A stretch of DNA of 64,000 nt from an uncultured Bacteroidales bacterium (GCA_902787575.1 CADAGX010000007.1:62001-126000); one strand, 5' to 3'; positions 41,699-50,867 are shown, counted from the first letter of the stretch. A program made the numbers and translations. Notes: generated by a model not told the origin, from the letters alone.

Positions 41699-42844
41699 AT
41701 GGACAGAAGAAACTTCCTCAGCCAGTCGGCCATCAGCATGGCAGCACTGGGACTTGGCGTCAGCTGCACGCAAGGCAAGACAAAAAAGATTCCCGACCTC
41801 GGGCGTCAGACAGCTGAAGCAGAAATCGGCAACATACGCAGCCTGCTGCTGCACTTGGGCAGCAACATGTGGTGCGACTACCCTACCAGCCTGATGGGAG
41901 CGCCGGCAGCCGACAGCGCCGCCGACTTGGAACTGAAACCTGAGTTCAAACTGGTGTGGGCCGACGACGAGTGGCGCAAGACCACCGACCGCGCTGCGGC
42001 AACGGGAGTGAACATGATAGTCATCGACCTGGGCGAGGGACTCTTCTATCCGAGCCACCCCGAACTGGCCATCGAAGGCACGTGGAGCGTGGATAAGATG
42101 CAGGCAGAAATCCGTCGCCTGAACGCGCTGGGCATCGAAGTGGTACCGAAACTGAACTTCTCGACCACCCACAACGGCTGGATGGGCGACTATTCGCACA
42201 TGGTTTCGTCGCAGCCATATTACCGAATGTGCGAAGATGTGATTCGCGACGTGGTGGAAATCTTCGGTCACCCGCGCTTCTTCCACATCGGCTTCGACGA
42301 GGAACGGGCCCACTTCCAGGAGGCCGAGAAGTTTCAATACATCTGCGTCCGCAAGGGCGAGTACTGGTGGAAAGACTTTCTGCACATTGTCAGCAACGTA
42401 GAGAAGTACGGCGCCCGCGCATGGATGTGGAGCGACTATGCTTGGACGGCCGACGACTTTTACGAGCGCTGTCCCAAGAGTGTAGTTCAGCAAAACTGGT
42501 TCTACGACAGCGCCAACGGCGGCTTCGACATCGCCACGAACACGACACACGAGCTCGTCCGCCTGCAGACGTTCCTAAAACTGGACGAGGCAGGCTTCGA
42601 CCAAGTGCCTTGCGGCACCAACTGGCCTGGCGGCAACCGAAGGAAACTGGGTATCGGGGCAGACGATGTCATCGGACGACTGGTGAAGTTCGGACGCGAG
42701 AACATATCGAAGGAACATCTCATGGGCTTTATGATGGCCACATGGGAAATCTACTGCTGGCCCGTGTCGGGGCTGGCCGAGTACCGCCAAAAGATTCTGG
42801 ACGGCATCGACTTGTTTGGGAAAGCACTGAAAGGGGAGTTTTAA
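41699..42844 (+). CDS. Tat-exported GH20-like (hexosaminidase-type) protein
   Basis: A 381-residue exported protein. MDRRNFLSQSAISMAALGLGVSC has a twin-arginine motif (RRNFL) and a possible lipidated Cys. The body looks like a TIM barrel. FFHIGFDEERAHF near residues 195-207 resembles the His-x-Gly-x-Asp-Glu active-site strand of family GH20, with the Asp-Glu pair kept. A short N-terminal domain typical of true hexosaminidases is absent, so the activity is uncertain. It is about 57 bases after comF, with no clear promoter of its own. Confidence 0.6.
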   Translation: MDRRNFLSQSAISMAALGLGVSCTQGKTKKIPDLGRQTAEAEIGNIRSLLLHLGSNMWCDYPTSLMGAPAADSAADLELKPEFKLVWADDEWRKTTDRAAATGVNMIVIDLGEGLFYPSHPELAIEGTWSVDKMQAEIRRLNALGIEVVPKLNFSTTHNGWMGDYSHMVSSQPYYRMCEDVIRDVVEIFGHPRFFHIGFDEERAHFQEAEKFQYICVRKGEYWWKDFLHIVSNVEKYGARAWMWSDYAWTADDFYERCPKSVVQQNWFYDSANGGFDIATNTTHELVRLQTFLKLDEAGFDQVPCGTNWPGGNRRKLGIGADDVIGRLVKFGRENISKEHLMGFMMATWEIYCWPVSGLAEYRQKILDGIDLFGKALKGEF

Positions 42845-42975
42845 TCCGTAGCTCATCGTGCATTGTCCAAAGTCAAGATACTATGCAGTTCGCGCCTCAT
42901 TTCGAACAATCTCACTTGATATAAGTCAAAAATATTGCAATTTGAAACTTTTTTCGTGTTTTTGCTTATAAAAAG

Positions 42976-43006
42976 TTGCACGGACGTTGTTTTCTGCTTA
43001 CCTTTG
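42976..43006 (+). promoter_or_regulatory. Promoter of gdhA
   Basis: TTG at 42976-42978 and TACCTTTG at 42999-43006 with 20 bases between. The transcript would start about 40 bases before the ATG at 43049. Confidence 0.75.
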
Positions 43007-43048
43007 CGGCGAATAACGAACAAAGTTGTTTTAGTTAATTTTAAGCGT

Positions 43049-44386
43049 ATGAATGCAAAGCAAGTACTGGAGGATCTGAAACGCAGATTCCCGAATGAAC
43101 CAGAGTATCATCAGGCAGTGGAGGAAGTTCTCGGCACCATCGAGGAAGAGTACAACAAGCATCCCGAGTTTGACAAGGTGAATCTCATAGAGCGCCTGTG
43201 CATTCCCGACCGTGTGTATACGTTCCGTGTGAACTGGATGGACGACAAAGGAAACATTCAGACGAACATGGGATATCGTGTTCAGCATAACAATGCCATT
43301 GGCCCGTACAAGGGCGGAATCCGCTTTCACGCAAGCGTAAACTTAGGCATCCTGAAGTTTTTGGCTTTTGAGCAGACGTTCAAGAACAGCCTCACCACCC
43401 TTCCGATGGGCGGCGGCAAAGGCGGTTCGGATTTCTCACCTCGCGGAAAGTCGAGTGCCGAGGTGATGCGCTTCTGCCAAGCTTTCATGCTTGAGCTGAC
43501 TCGCCACATCGGTCCCGACACAGATGTTCCGGCTGGCGACATAGGCGTAGGCGGACGTGAAGTGGGCTACATGTTTGGTATGTACAAGAAGTTGACTCGC
43601 GAGTTCAGCGGCGTGCTCACCGGCAAGGGTCTTGAGTTCGGCGGCTCACTCATCCGTCCCGAAGCTACGGGATACGGCAACGTATATTTCCTCTGCGAGA
43701 TGCTTAAGACCAAGGGCATCGACTTGAAGGGCAAGACCGTGCTCATCAGCGGTGCAGGAAACGTGGCACAGTACACGGCCGAGAAGGTGCTGCAGCTGGG
43801 CGGCAAGGTGCTCACCATGAGCGACTCCGACGGCTACGTTTACGACCCCGACGGCATCGACCGCGAGAAACTCGACTACATCATGGAGTTGAAGAATGTT
43901 TACCGCGGCCGCATCAAAGAGTATGCCGAGCAGTATCCTACAGCCAAATATGTAGCTGGCCAGAAGCCTTGGTTTGAGAAAGCCGACATCGCACTGCCTT
44001 CTGCCACTCAGAACGAGTTGAACGAGGAGGCTGCCCGTGCACTGGTGGCCAACGGCGTGATTGCTGTCAGCGAAGGAGCCAACATGCCTTCCACTCCAGG
44101 CGCCATCCGCGTCTTCCAGGAGGCCAAGATTCTCTATGCCCCAGGCAAGGCTGCCAACGCAGGCGGTGTGAGTGTGAGCGGCCTCGAGATGTCGCAGAAC
44201 AGCGAGCGTCTGAGTTGGACGGCTCAGGAGGTGGACAACCGCCTGCACGCCATCATGGAGAACATCCACCAGAACTGCGTGAAGTACGGCACTCAGCCCG
44301 ACGGATATGTAAACTATGTGAAGGGAGCCAACGTGGCTGGCTTCATGAAGGTGGCCAAGGCCATGATGGCACAGGGTGTCATCTGA
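43049..44386 (+). CDS. gdhA: NADP-type glutamate dehydrogenase
   Basis: A 445-residue enzyme making glutamate from 2-oxoglutarate and ammonium, the main nitrogen entry route in Bacteroidales. The substrate-binding PYKGGIRFH (near 89-97) and the catalytic Lys in LPMGGGKGGSDF (near 120-131) are intact. The dinucleotide fold is marked by LISGAGNVAQYTAEK. The length fits the hexameric bacterial family. The start at 43049 follows the promoter; the ATG at 42935 precedes it and is rejected. A strong terminator follows, so it is a single-gene unit. Confidence 0.95.
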   Translation: MNAKQVLEDLKRRFPNEPEYHQAVEEVLGTIEEEYNKHPEFDKVNLIERLCIPDRVYTFRVNWMDDKGNIQTNMGYRVQHNNAIGPYKGGIRFHASVNLGILKFLAFEQTFKNSLTTLPMGGGKGGSDFSPRGKSSAEVMRFCQAFMLELTRHIGPDTDVPAGDIGVGGREVGYMFGMYKKLTREFSGVLTGKGLEFGGSLIRPEATGYGNVYFLCEMLKTKGIDLKGKTVLISGAGNVAQYTAEKVLQLGGKVLTMSDSDGYVYDPDGIDREKLDYIMELKNVYRGRIKEYAEQYPTAKYVAGQKPWFEKADIALPSATQNELNEEAARALVANGVIAVSEGANMPSTPGAIRVFQEAKILYAPGKAANAGGVSVSGLEMSQNSERLSWTAQEVDNRLHAIMENIHQNCVKYGTQPDGYVNYVKGANVAGFMKVAKAMMAQGVI

Positions 44387-44415
44387 TTCGGCCGAGCGAC
44401 CATAGACAGACAGAA

Positions 44416-44456
44416 ATCGGGGCAGCCTCCATTGCGGAGCTGCCCCGATACTTTTT
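44416..44456 (+). terminator. Terminator after gdhA, probably shared with the convergent gene
   Basis: An 11-bp stem (ATCGGGGCAGC, 44416-44426, with 44439-44449) is followed by CTTTTTAA. The convergent serine hydrolase gene ends at 44476, so it may serve both. Confidence 0.85.
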
Positions 44457-44475
44457 AAGCCTTTGTGCCAGACAC

Positions 44476-45699
44476 TTATTTCATTCTGCCCGTATAGGCG
44501 TCCACGCCTGAGCCGGCAATCGACTGGCTGAAGAACATCTCGGCGGCCTTTGCCACATCGCCGCTCCAAGGTTGTCCGCCGCCTGCGTTCTGCACCACCC
44601 AAAGTTTCAGCTGTTTCTTGTGCCAGTTTACCATGCAGTTGGTACCCCAGGCGCCGCCGTGTCCGAACCATGCATCTTCGCTGTCCTTCACAGGTGCCGA
44701 CAGACCGAGCGAGTAGCCGCCCATGCCTTCGGGACGAGTGGAGACAGCCAGTAGCCGCTTCACAGTCTCCTCCTTCAGGATGCGGACTCCGTTGTCGCCC
44801 AAGCCCAAGTTCATCAGCATCTTGTAGAACTTCAGCTGGTCGTTGGCCGTCGTCCAGAGTCCCGCTCCAGCCGAAGCAAAGACGTGCGAGTCGTTGTAGG
44901 GGCGCTGCTCCCAACCCATTTCCTCGCGCCACTCGGCAGGTGCATCTTTCTTTGTCTCGTAGAGTTCAATCTTCTTGCGCAGCTGCTTGTCGGTGGGCCA
45001 GAACCACGTATCCTTCATGCCCAGCGGGTCGAGTACTTCCTGCTTCAGATACTTCTCCCACTTCATGCCCGTCACGGCTTCCACCACAGCAGCGCCAATG
45101 TCGATGCCTGTATTAGAATAACGTTCGCGCGTGCCAGGCTCGAAGTGAATCGGCGCCTCAGCTGCCACCGAGGCCACTTGCCGGATGGGACATCCGCCCG
45201 ACCATCCGCCACCTCGCACATCACTGCGTTTGGCACTGATTTCGAACGGGAAGCCGCCCGTGTGATTGAGTACCATGCGGACCGTAAGTACATTCTTGGC
45301 CTTGCGCAGCGTTCTGGTGCTGTCCGTATTCCCGTCCAACACCCACAGCTCTTTGAATTCGGGAAGGTACTTCGAAACAGGGTCGTCCAACTGTATACGT
45401 CCCTCCTCCACCAGTTTGGCTATCGTCACACCGCAGAATCCCTTCGTCTGCGAGCACTGCATAAAGACGTTGTCCATCCTGATGGGCCGCTTCTTGGCCA
45501 CGTCGGCATAACCGATGCAACACGTTTCCTGCACCCCGTCCTTGTAAAACACACTGATGGCGCCAGCCAGTTGTCCCGACTCTACGTAAGGCTGCAAGGC
45601 CTCGCGTGCGAAACTGGTCCCAGACTCCTTGACTTTCGGTTTGGCTGCCGCTGCCAACGCGAGGGCTGCGAACAGCAGAATAAATGTTTTTCTCATCAT
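44476..45699 (-). CDS. Serine beta-lactamase-like hydrolase (class C / esterase fold)
   Basis: A 407-residue exported protein (signal MMRKTFILLFAALALAAAA). The catalytic SxxK is Ser83-Gln-Thr-Lys86 in CSQTKGF, and the YxN motif is Tyr194-Ser-Asn196. The HxG-like third motif is HGGAWGTN near the C-terminus. The family covers class C beta-lactamases, DD-peptidases and esterases; the sequence alone does not say which, and resistance should not be assumed. It is a single-gene unit with its own promoter. Confidence 0.85.
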   Translation of the reverse strand: MMRKTFILLFAALALAAAAKPKVKESGTSFAREALQPYVESGQLAGAISVFYKDGVQETCCIGYADVAKKRPIRMDNVFMQCSQTKGFCGVTIAKLVEEGRIQLDDPVSKYLPEFKELWVLDGNTDSTRTLRKAKNVLTVRMVLNHTGGFPFEISAKRSDVRGGGWSGGCPIRQVASVAAEAPIHFEPGTRERYSNTGIDIGAAVVEAVTGMKWEKYLKQEVLDPLGMKDTWFWPTDKQLRKKIELYETKKDAPAEWREEMGWEQRPYNDSHVFASAGAGLWTTANDQLKFYKMLMNLGLGDNGVRILKEETVKRLLAVSTRPEGMGGYSLGLSAPVKDSEDAWFGHGGAWGTNCMVNWHKKQLKLWVVQNAGGGQPWSGDVAKAAEMFFSQSIAGSGVDAYTGRMK

Positions 45700-45739
45700 A
45701 CTGATATTATATTAAAAGATTCGTCACGTAGTTTCACCA

Positions 45740-45771
45740 CAAAAGTACACATTTTTCGTACATCGTCCAAC
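45740..45771 (-). promoter_or_regulatory. Promoter of the serine hydrolase gene
   Basis: Minus-strand TACTTTTG at 45740-45747 and GTTG at 45768-45771, 20 bases apart. The leader would be about 35 bases. Confidence 0.7.
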
Positions 45772-45831
45772 GAAACAGCAGAAAATGTTCCTTTCCAGCG
45801 CAACGAGGTAGCAGGTTATTTGCACAAAATC

Positions 45832-45862
45832 TTGGAGAATTCAGACATAAAGCGTAAATTTG
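45832..45862 (+). promoter_or_regulatory. Promoter of the GIY-YIG gene
   Basis: TTG at 45832-45834 and TAAATTTG at 45855-45862, 20 bases apart, about 25 bases before the ATG at 45888. Confidence 0.7.
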
Positions 45863-45887
45863 CAACGAGAAGTACCATTTAAACGCT

Positions 45888-46760
45888 ATGGCAATACTAA
45901 CTGTATACACTAAACTACTCGACAAGACACTCACCGGCACACGCATCATAGACATGGGCAGTACGCGCACATGTCAGCTCTATGTGATACCTCGCGACCA
46001 ACTGGCACAAGTCAGCAAAGAGCAGGCGTTGCACCAATACTGTTTCTATATATTGCTGGGGCAGACGGCGAAGGGAGAGCCCAAAGCCTACATCGGACAG
46101 AGCAACGATTTCCTGCACCGCGTCAAAGACCACCAAAGCAAAAAAGACTTTTGGCATACAGCCCTCGTCTTTGTCTCGAAGGCAAACGAGATTTATGCCA
46201 GCGAGGTGTTCTTTCTGGAATACCTCGGCATCACAAAGGCAATGGAGAGCGCCACATACTCGCTCGACGAGAACAAGCAGATACCACAAAAGCCCAGCAT
46301 TGCGCCCGACAAGGAGAACGACATGGAACTATTCTTTGACGAGATTGAATTCCTGACCCGCTTCTACGGATGCACCATCTTCGAAAAGCCGCAACAAAAT
46401 GAGCCATCGCAAGATGCCAGTCACACCTTTCGTTTAGTGATGAAAAAGAAAGGAATCGATGCCACGATGCAATTCTTCCCCAGCAGCCAACGATACGTCA
46501 TAACGACAGGAAGTATCATTACGTCTTCCCACGAGAAGAGTTGCCCCAAGAGCATTGCAAAGCTTCGAGAAGAAGTCCTCAGCTCGGCCAAGACAGCCCT
46601 CCGCAAGGGCAACACTTACCAACTTTTGCAAGACATCGAACTTCCCTTCAACTCGCCTTCGGCCGCAGCCAGCTTCTGCACTGCTACCTCCATGCAGGGA
46701 ACGACTGCGTGGGTGGACAGTGAGGGGCAGACCTTTGCTGCCATCTTCAAAGCGCCTTAA
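45888..46760 (+). CDS. GIY-YIG nuclease-fold protein with a DUF4357-like tail
   Basis: A 290-residue cytosolic protein. Residues about 50-115 are a GIY-YIG domain: YCFYILLG (the GIY strand in altered form), AYIGQSNDF (YIG strand) and the Arg in FLHRVKDH. Residues about 245-288 resemble DUF4357 (LPFNSPSAAASFCTATSMQGTTAWVDSEG). Such proteins appear in many bacteria and their target is unknown; DNA cleavage is plausible. The first 45 residues are of unknown type. It has its own promoter. The FAS1 lipoprotein follows after 48 bases and may share its transcript. Confidence 0.83.
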   Translation: MAILTVYTKLLDKTLTGTRIIDMGSTRTCQLYVIPRDQLAQVSKEQALHQYCFYILLGQTAKGEPKAYIGQSNDFLHRVKDHQSKKDFWHTALVFVSKANEIYASEVFFLEYLGITKAMESATYSLDENKQIPQKPSIAPDKENDMELFFDEIEFLTRFYGCTIFEKPQQNEPSQDASHTFRLVMKKKGIDATMQFFPSSQRYVITTGSIITSSHEKSCPKSIAKLREEVLSSAKTALRKGNTYQLLQDIELPFNSPSAAASFCTATSMQGTTAWVDSEGQTFAAIFKAP

Positions 46761-46808
46761 ACACGACACTACTATTAATATATAAGACAACACAAGCTGA
46801 ACAACCCG

Positions 46809-48941
46809 ATGATGAAACTTTCCTTCCGGCACTTTTCGATAGCAGCTGCGACGGTGCTGTCGCTGCTATTCTGCAACTGCTCCGAGAACGTAGATACCTC
46901 CGACCGCTACGTCTATAAATTCGACCTCGCGCTCTCCTACCTCGAGAAGCACCCCGCCTACAGCCAGTACGTAGAACTCATCAAGCAGACCCCCTCGTCG
47001 CTGGTCAGCCAAAGCACTGTGGCACAGCTCATCGGAGCACGCGGCCACTTCACCGTCTTTGCGCCCACCAACGAGGCCATCGACACCTTCCTCATCGAAC
47101 TCTGCCAGCGCGAGCCGGACCTGCTCACCGAACCCTCGTGGGATGCCTTTGTCAGCACAGAGAAGCGCGACTCCATACGCCGCCTCCTCGTACTCAACAG
47201 CATCATAGACTCGGGCGACATGGATGAATGCTTCATGACGTGGGACTTCCCCACCACCGACAAGGCCGAGTTCCCCATTTCGAACATGAATGACCGCAAG
47301 CTCTCCGTCTCGCTCGGAGGTCTCGACACCATACTCATCAACGGCCACAGTCCCGTCAGCCTCACACAGCGAAACATACGTGTCACCAACGGAGTGGTAC
47401 ACCAAGTCCTGCGCGTGGTGGCACCCTCCGACATCAACGCTGCCACCTACCTGCGCGACCTCATCGACAAACAGAAAGAGGGCTTCCTGGTGATGGCCAA
47501 GGCCATCGAAGCATGCGGCCTGATGGACACGCTCTCCAAGGTGCGCGACGAAGTCTACGAGGAACTTTATCTGCGCAAGCTCATCCCAGACCACTACCAC
47601 CTCTACATCGACGGGCACAACGCCACGTGGGACAACTGGACACCCCGCCACCGCCTCTACGGCTTTACCATCTTCGCAGAGACAGACGACTTCTGGCGCT
47701 CTCAGGGCCTCGACCCCAAGGCGCCCCACTCGCAGCTGCTGCCCCAGCTCGTACAGTGGATAGAGCAGAACCACCAATACTCCGAGTCCGACCAGTTCAC
47801 CACCGCCGGCACCGACTACGACTCGCCCTCGCACCTGCTCTACCAGTGGGTCACCTACCATATACTGCCCTTCCGCGCCTCGGCCGACCGTCTCGTGTTC
47901 CACATGAACGAGCTCGGCTACGACCTCCACAGCCCCTACAAGCTCTCCATCCCCATGTATGAAATATACCCCACGATGGGCAAGCGGCGCCTGCTGAAAA
48001 TCTACGAGAGCAAAGAGTCCGACGGCATCTACCTCAACCGATTCCCCGAGCTCGACAACGGCCGCCACGGCACTTACCACGAGACATCGTGCGACCCTGG
48101 CAAAGTGGGCTGCCGCGTGGACCGCGAATCCGACCAAGCCATACTCAACGAAATAGTGAACTGCTGCATCTATCCCATCGATGCGCCCCTCGCTTACACC
48201 GACCCCGTTCGCGACGACCTCGGCCGCCAGCGACTCCGTTTCGACGGCATGACCATGATGCCCGAGGCCATGAGCACCGAGATACGACTCAAGCGCTCCA
48301 CCAGTTGGGAGAACCAAGACGTCTACATCCCCTGCACCAGTATCTACAACTACTTCGAAAACATGCAGATGAACGACGAGACCGTCTTCATCTATCTCAA
48401 CGCTTACAACTACGGCTGGTGCAACCTCCATTCCGACGAGATGAAAGCCAAGGGGCGCTTCGAACTCACCTTCAAACTGCCGCCCGTGCCACGCCGCAAC
48501 ACCTACGAACTGCGATACAAGGTGCTCCCCAACGGTGACCGAGGCGTGCAGCAGTTCTACTTCGGCTCCGACCCCAACCACTTGCCTGCAGCCGGCATAC
48601 CTGTCGACCTCACAAAGGCCATCGGCAAAATGAACGTAGGCTACGAAGCCGACACAAACGATGACGACTACAACGCCGAAGTGGACAAGCAACTGCGCAA
48701 CAACCGCGTGATGAAGGGAGCACGCAGCGTACGCGGCAGCAGCGATAGCGACATCGAGCGCGACCGCGACACCAACCTGCGATACATCATCTCGCGACAG
48801 ACCATGGACCCCGACAAGACCTACTACCTCCGCATCAAGTCCGTCCTCGACTCCGACCAGAAAGAGTTCTACATGGACTACCTCGAACTCTGTCCCAAGG
48901 AAGTCTACGACAACCCCAACACACCCGAGGACATCTGGTGA
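46809..48941 (+). CDS. Two-FAS1-domain lipoprotein (paralogue of 2511-4619)
   Basis: A 710-residue lipoprotein with the same plan as the gene at 2511. The signal MMKLSFRHFSIAAATVLSLLF is followed by CNC, with lipidation at Cys22 or, more likely, Cys24. The first FAS1 signature GHFTVFAPTNEA is at residues 79-90; the second domain has FTIFAETDDFWRSQGLD and WVTYHILPF. The C-terminal beta-sandwich has RRNTYELRYKVL, and the protein ends PEDIW. Long shared stretches such as YNAEVDKQ show recent common descent. No promoter of the usual type lies in the 48-base gap upstream. Confidence 0.85.
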   Translation: MMKLSFRHFSIAAATVLSLLFCNCSENVDTSDRYVYKFDLALSYLEKHPAYSQYVELIKQTPSSLVSQSTVAQLIGARGHFTVFAPTNEAIDTFLIELCQREPDLLTEPSWDAFVSTEKRDSIRRLLVLNSIIDSGDMDECFMTWDFPTTDKAEFPISNMNDRKLSVSLGGLDTILINGHSPVSLTQRNIRVTNGVVHQVLRVVAPSDINAATYLRDLIDKQKEGFLVMAKAIEACGLMDTLSKVRDEVYEELYLRKLIPDHYHLYIDGHNATWDNWTPRHRLYGFTIFAETDDFWRSQGLDPKAPHSQLLPQLVQWIEQNHQYSESDQFTTAGTDYDSPSHLLYQWVTYHILPFRASADRLVFHMNELGYDLHSPYKLSIPMYEIYPTMGKRRLLKIYESKESDGIYLNRFPELDNGRHGTYHETSCDPGKVGCRVDRESDQAILNEIVNCCIYPIDAPLAYTDPVRDDLGRQRLRFDGMTMMPEAMSTEIRLKRSTSWENQDVYIPCTSIYNYFENMQMNDETVFIYLNAYNYGWCNLHSDEMKAKGRFELTFKLPPVPRRNTYELRYKVLPNGDRGVQQFYFGSDPNHLPAAGIPVDLTKAIGKMNVGYEADTNDDDYNAEVDKQLRNNRVMKGARSVRGSSDSDIERDRDTNLRYIISRQTMDPDKTYYLRIKSVLDSDQKEFYMDYLELCPKEVYDNPNTPEDIW

Positions 48942-49002
48942 GCCGTCCTCAGATTAGAGATTAGGAATTAGAAATCAGGGCAAGCCTAGACTATGCACTA
49001 TG

Positions 49003-49090
49003 CGACGCGTCGCATGTGCTCGAGCGACGCGTGGCAATCGATTCCGCCACACGTCGCATGTGTTCACGCCACATTAGGCACAACCAACCT
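49003..49090. repeat. 22-bp dyad repeat array C
   Basis: Four units at 49003, 49025, 49047 and 49069, each 22 bases, the last one decayed. The first three keep CGACGCGT or CCACACGT. It lies in the 807-base stretch 48942-49748 without protein genes, which also holds another repeat, the tRNA and its partial copy. Confidence 0.8.
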
Positions 49091-49131
49091 TGTCATTCTG
49101 AGGGAGCGAAGCGGAGGAAGAATCTCAAAGT
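49091..49131. repeat. Dispersed CATTCTGAGGGAGCGAAG-type repeat
   Basis: A sequence starting TGTCATTCTGAGGGAGCGAA and ending in GAATCTCAAAGTC. An inverted copy with one clear base change lies at 58041-58078. Both are intergenic, next to 22-bp arrays. Confidence 0.7.
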
Positions 49132-49355
49132 CATATTGTGTGAGATCCTGCCACCTTCGAGGCGTTTTTCTGCGTGGTGTTTCCCTTGCCATGCGGTCTT
49201 TGACAAGCCTTTCCCACCTTCGGGCTGCGCCCTCACCAATCGCTTGAACGCATAACGCGCGATTGCCCGAGGGGAGGGAGCCCTTGGGATTAGTGCACAG
49301 TGCATAGTTGTCTTTTCCTGATTTAGGTTGACAGTCGTTTTACTAAACAGGTTGA

Positions 49356-49409
49356 CACTTCCCTCCCCCGAGTGACTCCGTTGGGATTCAAACCCAAGAC
49401 CTTCAGAAC
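49356..49409 (-). pseudogene. Broken copy of the tRNA-Arg 3' half
   Basis: Bases 49356-49409 repeat 49460-49511 almost exactly: part of the terminator stem, the acceptor 3' strand, the T arm, the variable loop and part of the anticodon stem. The 5' half is missing. It is 104 bases downstream of the intact gene on the minus strand. It could be a decayed second tRNA or an attachment-site scar. Confidence 0.75.
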
Positions 49410-49437
49410 GTTTTTCTGGCCTCTGAAGCTAACCAAA

Positions 49438-49467
49438 GCAAAAAGGGAAGCACATGATGCACTTCCC
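49438..49467 (-). terminator. Terminator of tRNA-Arg
   Basis: GGGAAG/CTTCCC stem, 49445-49450 with 49462-49467. On the minus strand it is followed by TTTTTG. It begins eight bases after the tRNA 3' end. Confidence 0.75.
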
Positions 49468-49474
49468 TCTCGAG

Positions 49475-49548
49475 TGACTCCGTTGGGATTCAAACCCAAG
49501 ACCTTCAGAACCGGAATCTGACGCTCTATTCAGCTAAGCTACGGAGCC
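49475..49548 (-). tRNA. tRNA-Arg (anticodon CCG)
   Basis: A 74-base cloverleaf on the minus strand. Acceptor strands are GGCTCCG and CGGAGTC with one G-U pair and discriminator A. The D arm is AGCTTAGCTGAATAGAGC, the anticodon stem TCAGA/TCTGA with loop TTCCGGT (anticodon CCG), and the T arm TTGGGTTTGAATCCCAA. No CCA is encoded. It reads the CGG codon. Confidence 0.95.
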
Positions 49549-49558
49549 ATTGCGGCTG

Positions 49559-49590
49559 CAAAGGTACAACTTTAATTCTGAATCCGCAAT
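49559..49590 (-). promoter_or_regulatory. Promoter of tRNA-Arg
   Basis: Minus-strand TACCTTTG at 49559-49566 and ATTG at 49587-49590, 20 bases apart, 10 bases before the tRNA 5' end. Confidence 0.75.
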
Positions 49591-49678
49591 GCAAGACGAA
49601 GAGAATTTTCTATCTACGAACGAAAAAACGCAGAAAACAGAAGGCTGAAAAACGAGTTCACTTTTTTCGGCACGACGC

Positions 49679-49709
49679 TTGACCGAATGAATAAAAAGAT
49701 GTAACTTTG
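49679..49709 (+). promoter_or_regulatory. Promoter of asnA
   Basis: TTG at 49679-49681 and TAACTTTG at 49702-49709 with 20 bases between, 40 bases before the ATG at 49749. Confidence 0.75.
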
Positions 49710-49748
49710 CCGAGATTTTTGTCACCAACAGCAGTAAAAACGTAGAAC

Positions 49749-50786
49749 ATGAGTAAGCTATTGAAACCCGAAGGCTATCAGAGTGCCCTCGACCTGAAGC
49801 AGACAGAACTGGCCATCAAGAAGATAAAGGATTTCTTCCTCAGCAGCCTCAGCACTGAGCTGCGCTTGCGTCGCGTCACTGCACCGCTCTTTGTGCTCCG
49901 CGGACTTGGTATTAACGACGACCTGAACGGAGTGGAGCGCCCCGTATCGTTCCCCATAAAGGATATGGGCGAAGCAGTGGCCGAGGTGGTGCATAGTCTG
50001 GCAAAGTGGAAGCGTGTGACGCTGGCCGAGTATTCCATCGAGCCGGGCTTCGGCATCGTAACGGACATGAATGCCATCCGCGCAGACGAGGAGATGGACA
50101 ACCTGCACAGCCTCTACGTAGACCAGTGGGACTGGGAGCGAGTGATGCGCCCCGAGGACCGCAACATCGGCTACCTGAAGCGCATCGTAAGGAAGATATA
50201 CAGCGCTATCCTGCGCACCGAGTTCTTCATCAGCGAGACGTATCCGCAGCTGAGGCCCTTCCTGCCCGAGGACGTCTTCTTCATCCACAGCGAGGAACTG
50301 CGCCGCATGTACCCCGACTGCACGCCGAAGGAGCGCGAGGACCTCATCTGCCAGCAGCACGGAGCAGTCTTCATCATGGGCATCGGTGGCAAACTGGGAG
50401 ACGGCAAGGAGCACGACCTGCGAGCTCCCGACTACGACGACTGGAGCACGCAGAACGAGGACGGCTTCGAGGGTCTGAACGGCGACCTGCTGGTATGGTA
50501 CCCGCTGCTGGGACATAGCATTGAGCTCAGCTCGATGGGCATACGAGTGAATGCCGAGGCCATGTGTCGCCAGTTGAAGTTGCAGGGCAAGGAGGATCGC
50601 CGCGAGCTCTACTTCCACCGCCGCCTGCTCGAAGGCTCGCTGCCGCAGAGCATCGGAGGAGGCATCGGACAAAGCCGCCTCTGCATGGTGCTGCTGCAGA
50701 AGGCCCACATCGGAGAGACACAGTCCAGCATCTGGCCCGCCGACATGAGACGCGAGGCACAAAAGGCTGGCATGCACTTGATTTAG
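49749..50786 (+). CDS. asnA: Aspartate--ammonia ligase (asparagine synthetase A)
   Basis: A 345-residue enzyme that makes asparagine from aspartate and ammonium with ATP, using a class II aminoacyl-tRNA-synthetase fold. Family signs are FFLSSLSTELRLRRVTAPLFV near the N-terminus, VERPVSFPIKD, the substrate-site YVDQWDWERV and the motif-3-like GIGQSRLCMVLLQ near residues 311-323. Length agrees with bacterial AsnA. It has its own promoter and stands alone. Confidence 0.95.
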   Translation: MSKLLKPEGYQSALDLKQTELAIKKIKDFFLSSLSTELRLRRVTAPLFVLRGLGINDDLNGVERPVSFPIKDMGEAVAEVVHSLAKWKRVTLAEYSIEPGFGIVTDMNAIRADEEMDNLHSLYVDQWDWERVMRPEDRNIGYLKRIVRKIYSAILRTEFFISETYPQLRPFLPEDVFFIHSEELRRMYPDCTPKEREDLICQQHGAVFIMGIGGKLGDGKEHDLRAPDYDDWSTQNEDGFEGLNGDLLVWYPLLGHSIELSSMGIRVNAEAMCRQLKLQGKEDRRELYFHRRLLEGSLPQSIGGGIGQSRLCMVLLQKAHIGETQSSIWPADMRREAQKAGMHLI

Positions 50787-50867
50787 TTCATAGTCCATAG
50801 TCGATAGTTCTTAGTTGAAAATAGAAACGGGATAATAGTTATTCCGTAAATCTGTAAAACAAAAAAA

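Noticed and set aside
44476-45699. Antibiotic-resistance beta-lactamase
   Set aside because: The SxxK and YxN motifs define only the broad serine hydrolase family; nothing in the sequence separates it from esterases or peptidases.
46866-48692. Very long leftward open frame (608 codons) opposite the FAS1 lipoprotein gene
   Set aside because: GC-rich third positions of the true gene create long antisense frames; the translation is valine/histidine-rich with no domain. The same holds for those at 3393-4628, 18397-19533, 21972-23513 and 51207-52775.
48993-49255. Overlapping small rightward frames after the second stand-alone FAS1 gene
   Set aside because: They are read through the 22-bp array and the dispersed repeat; no independent coding signs.
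50787-50867. Cobalamin riboswitch before the TonB-dependent receptor
   Set aside because: Only 81 bases are available and no B12-box-like sequence was found.
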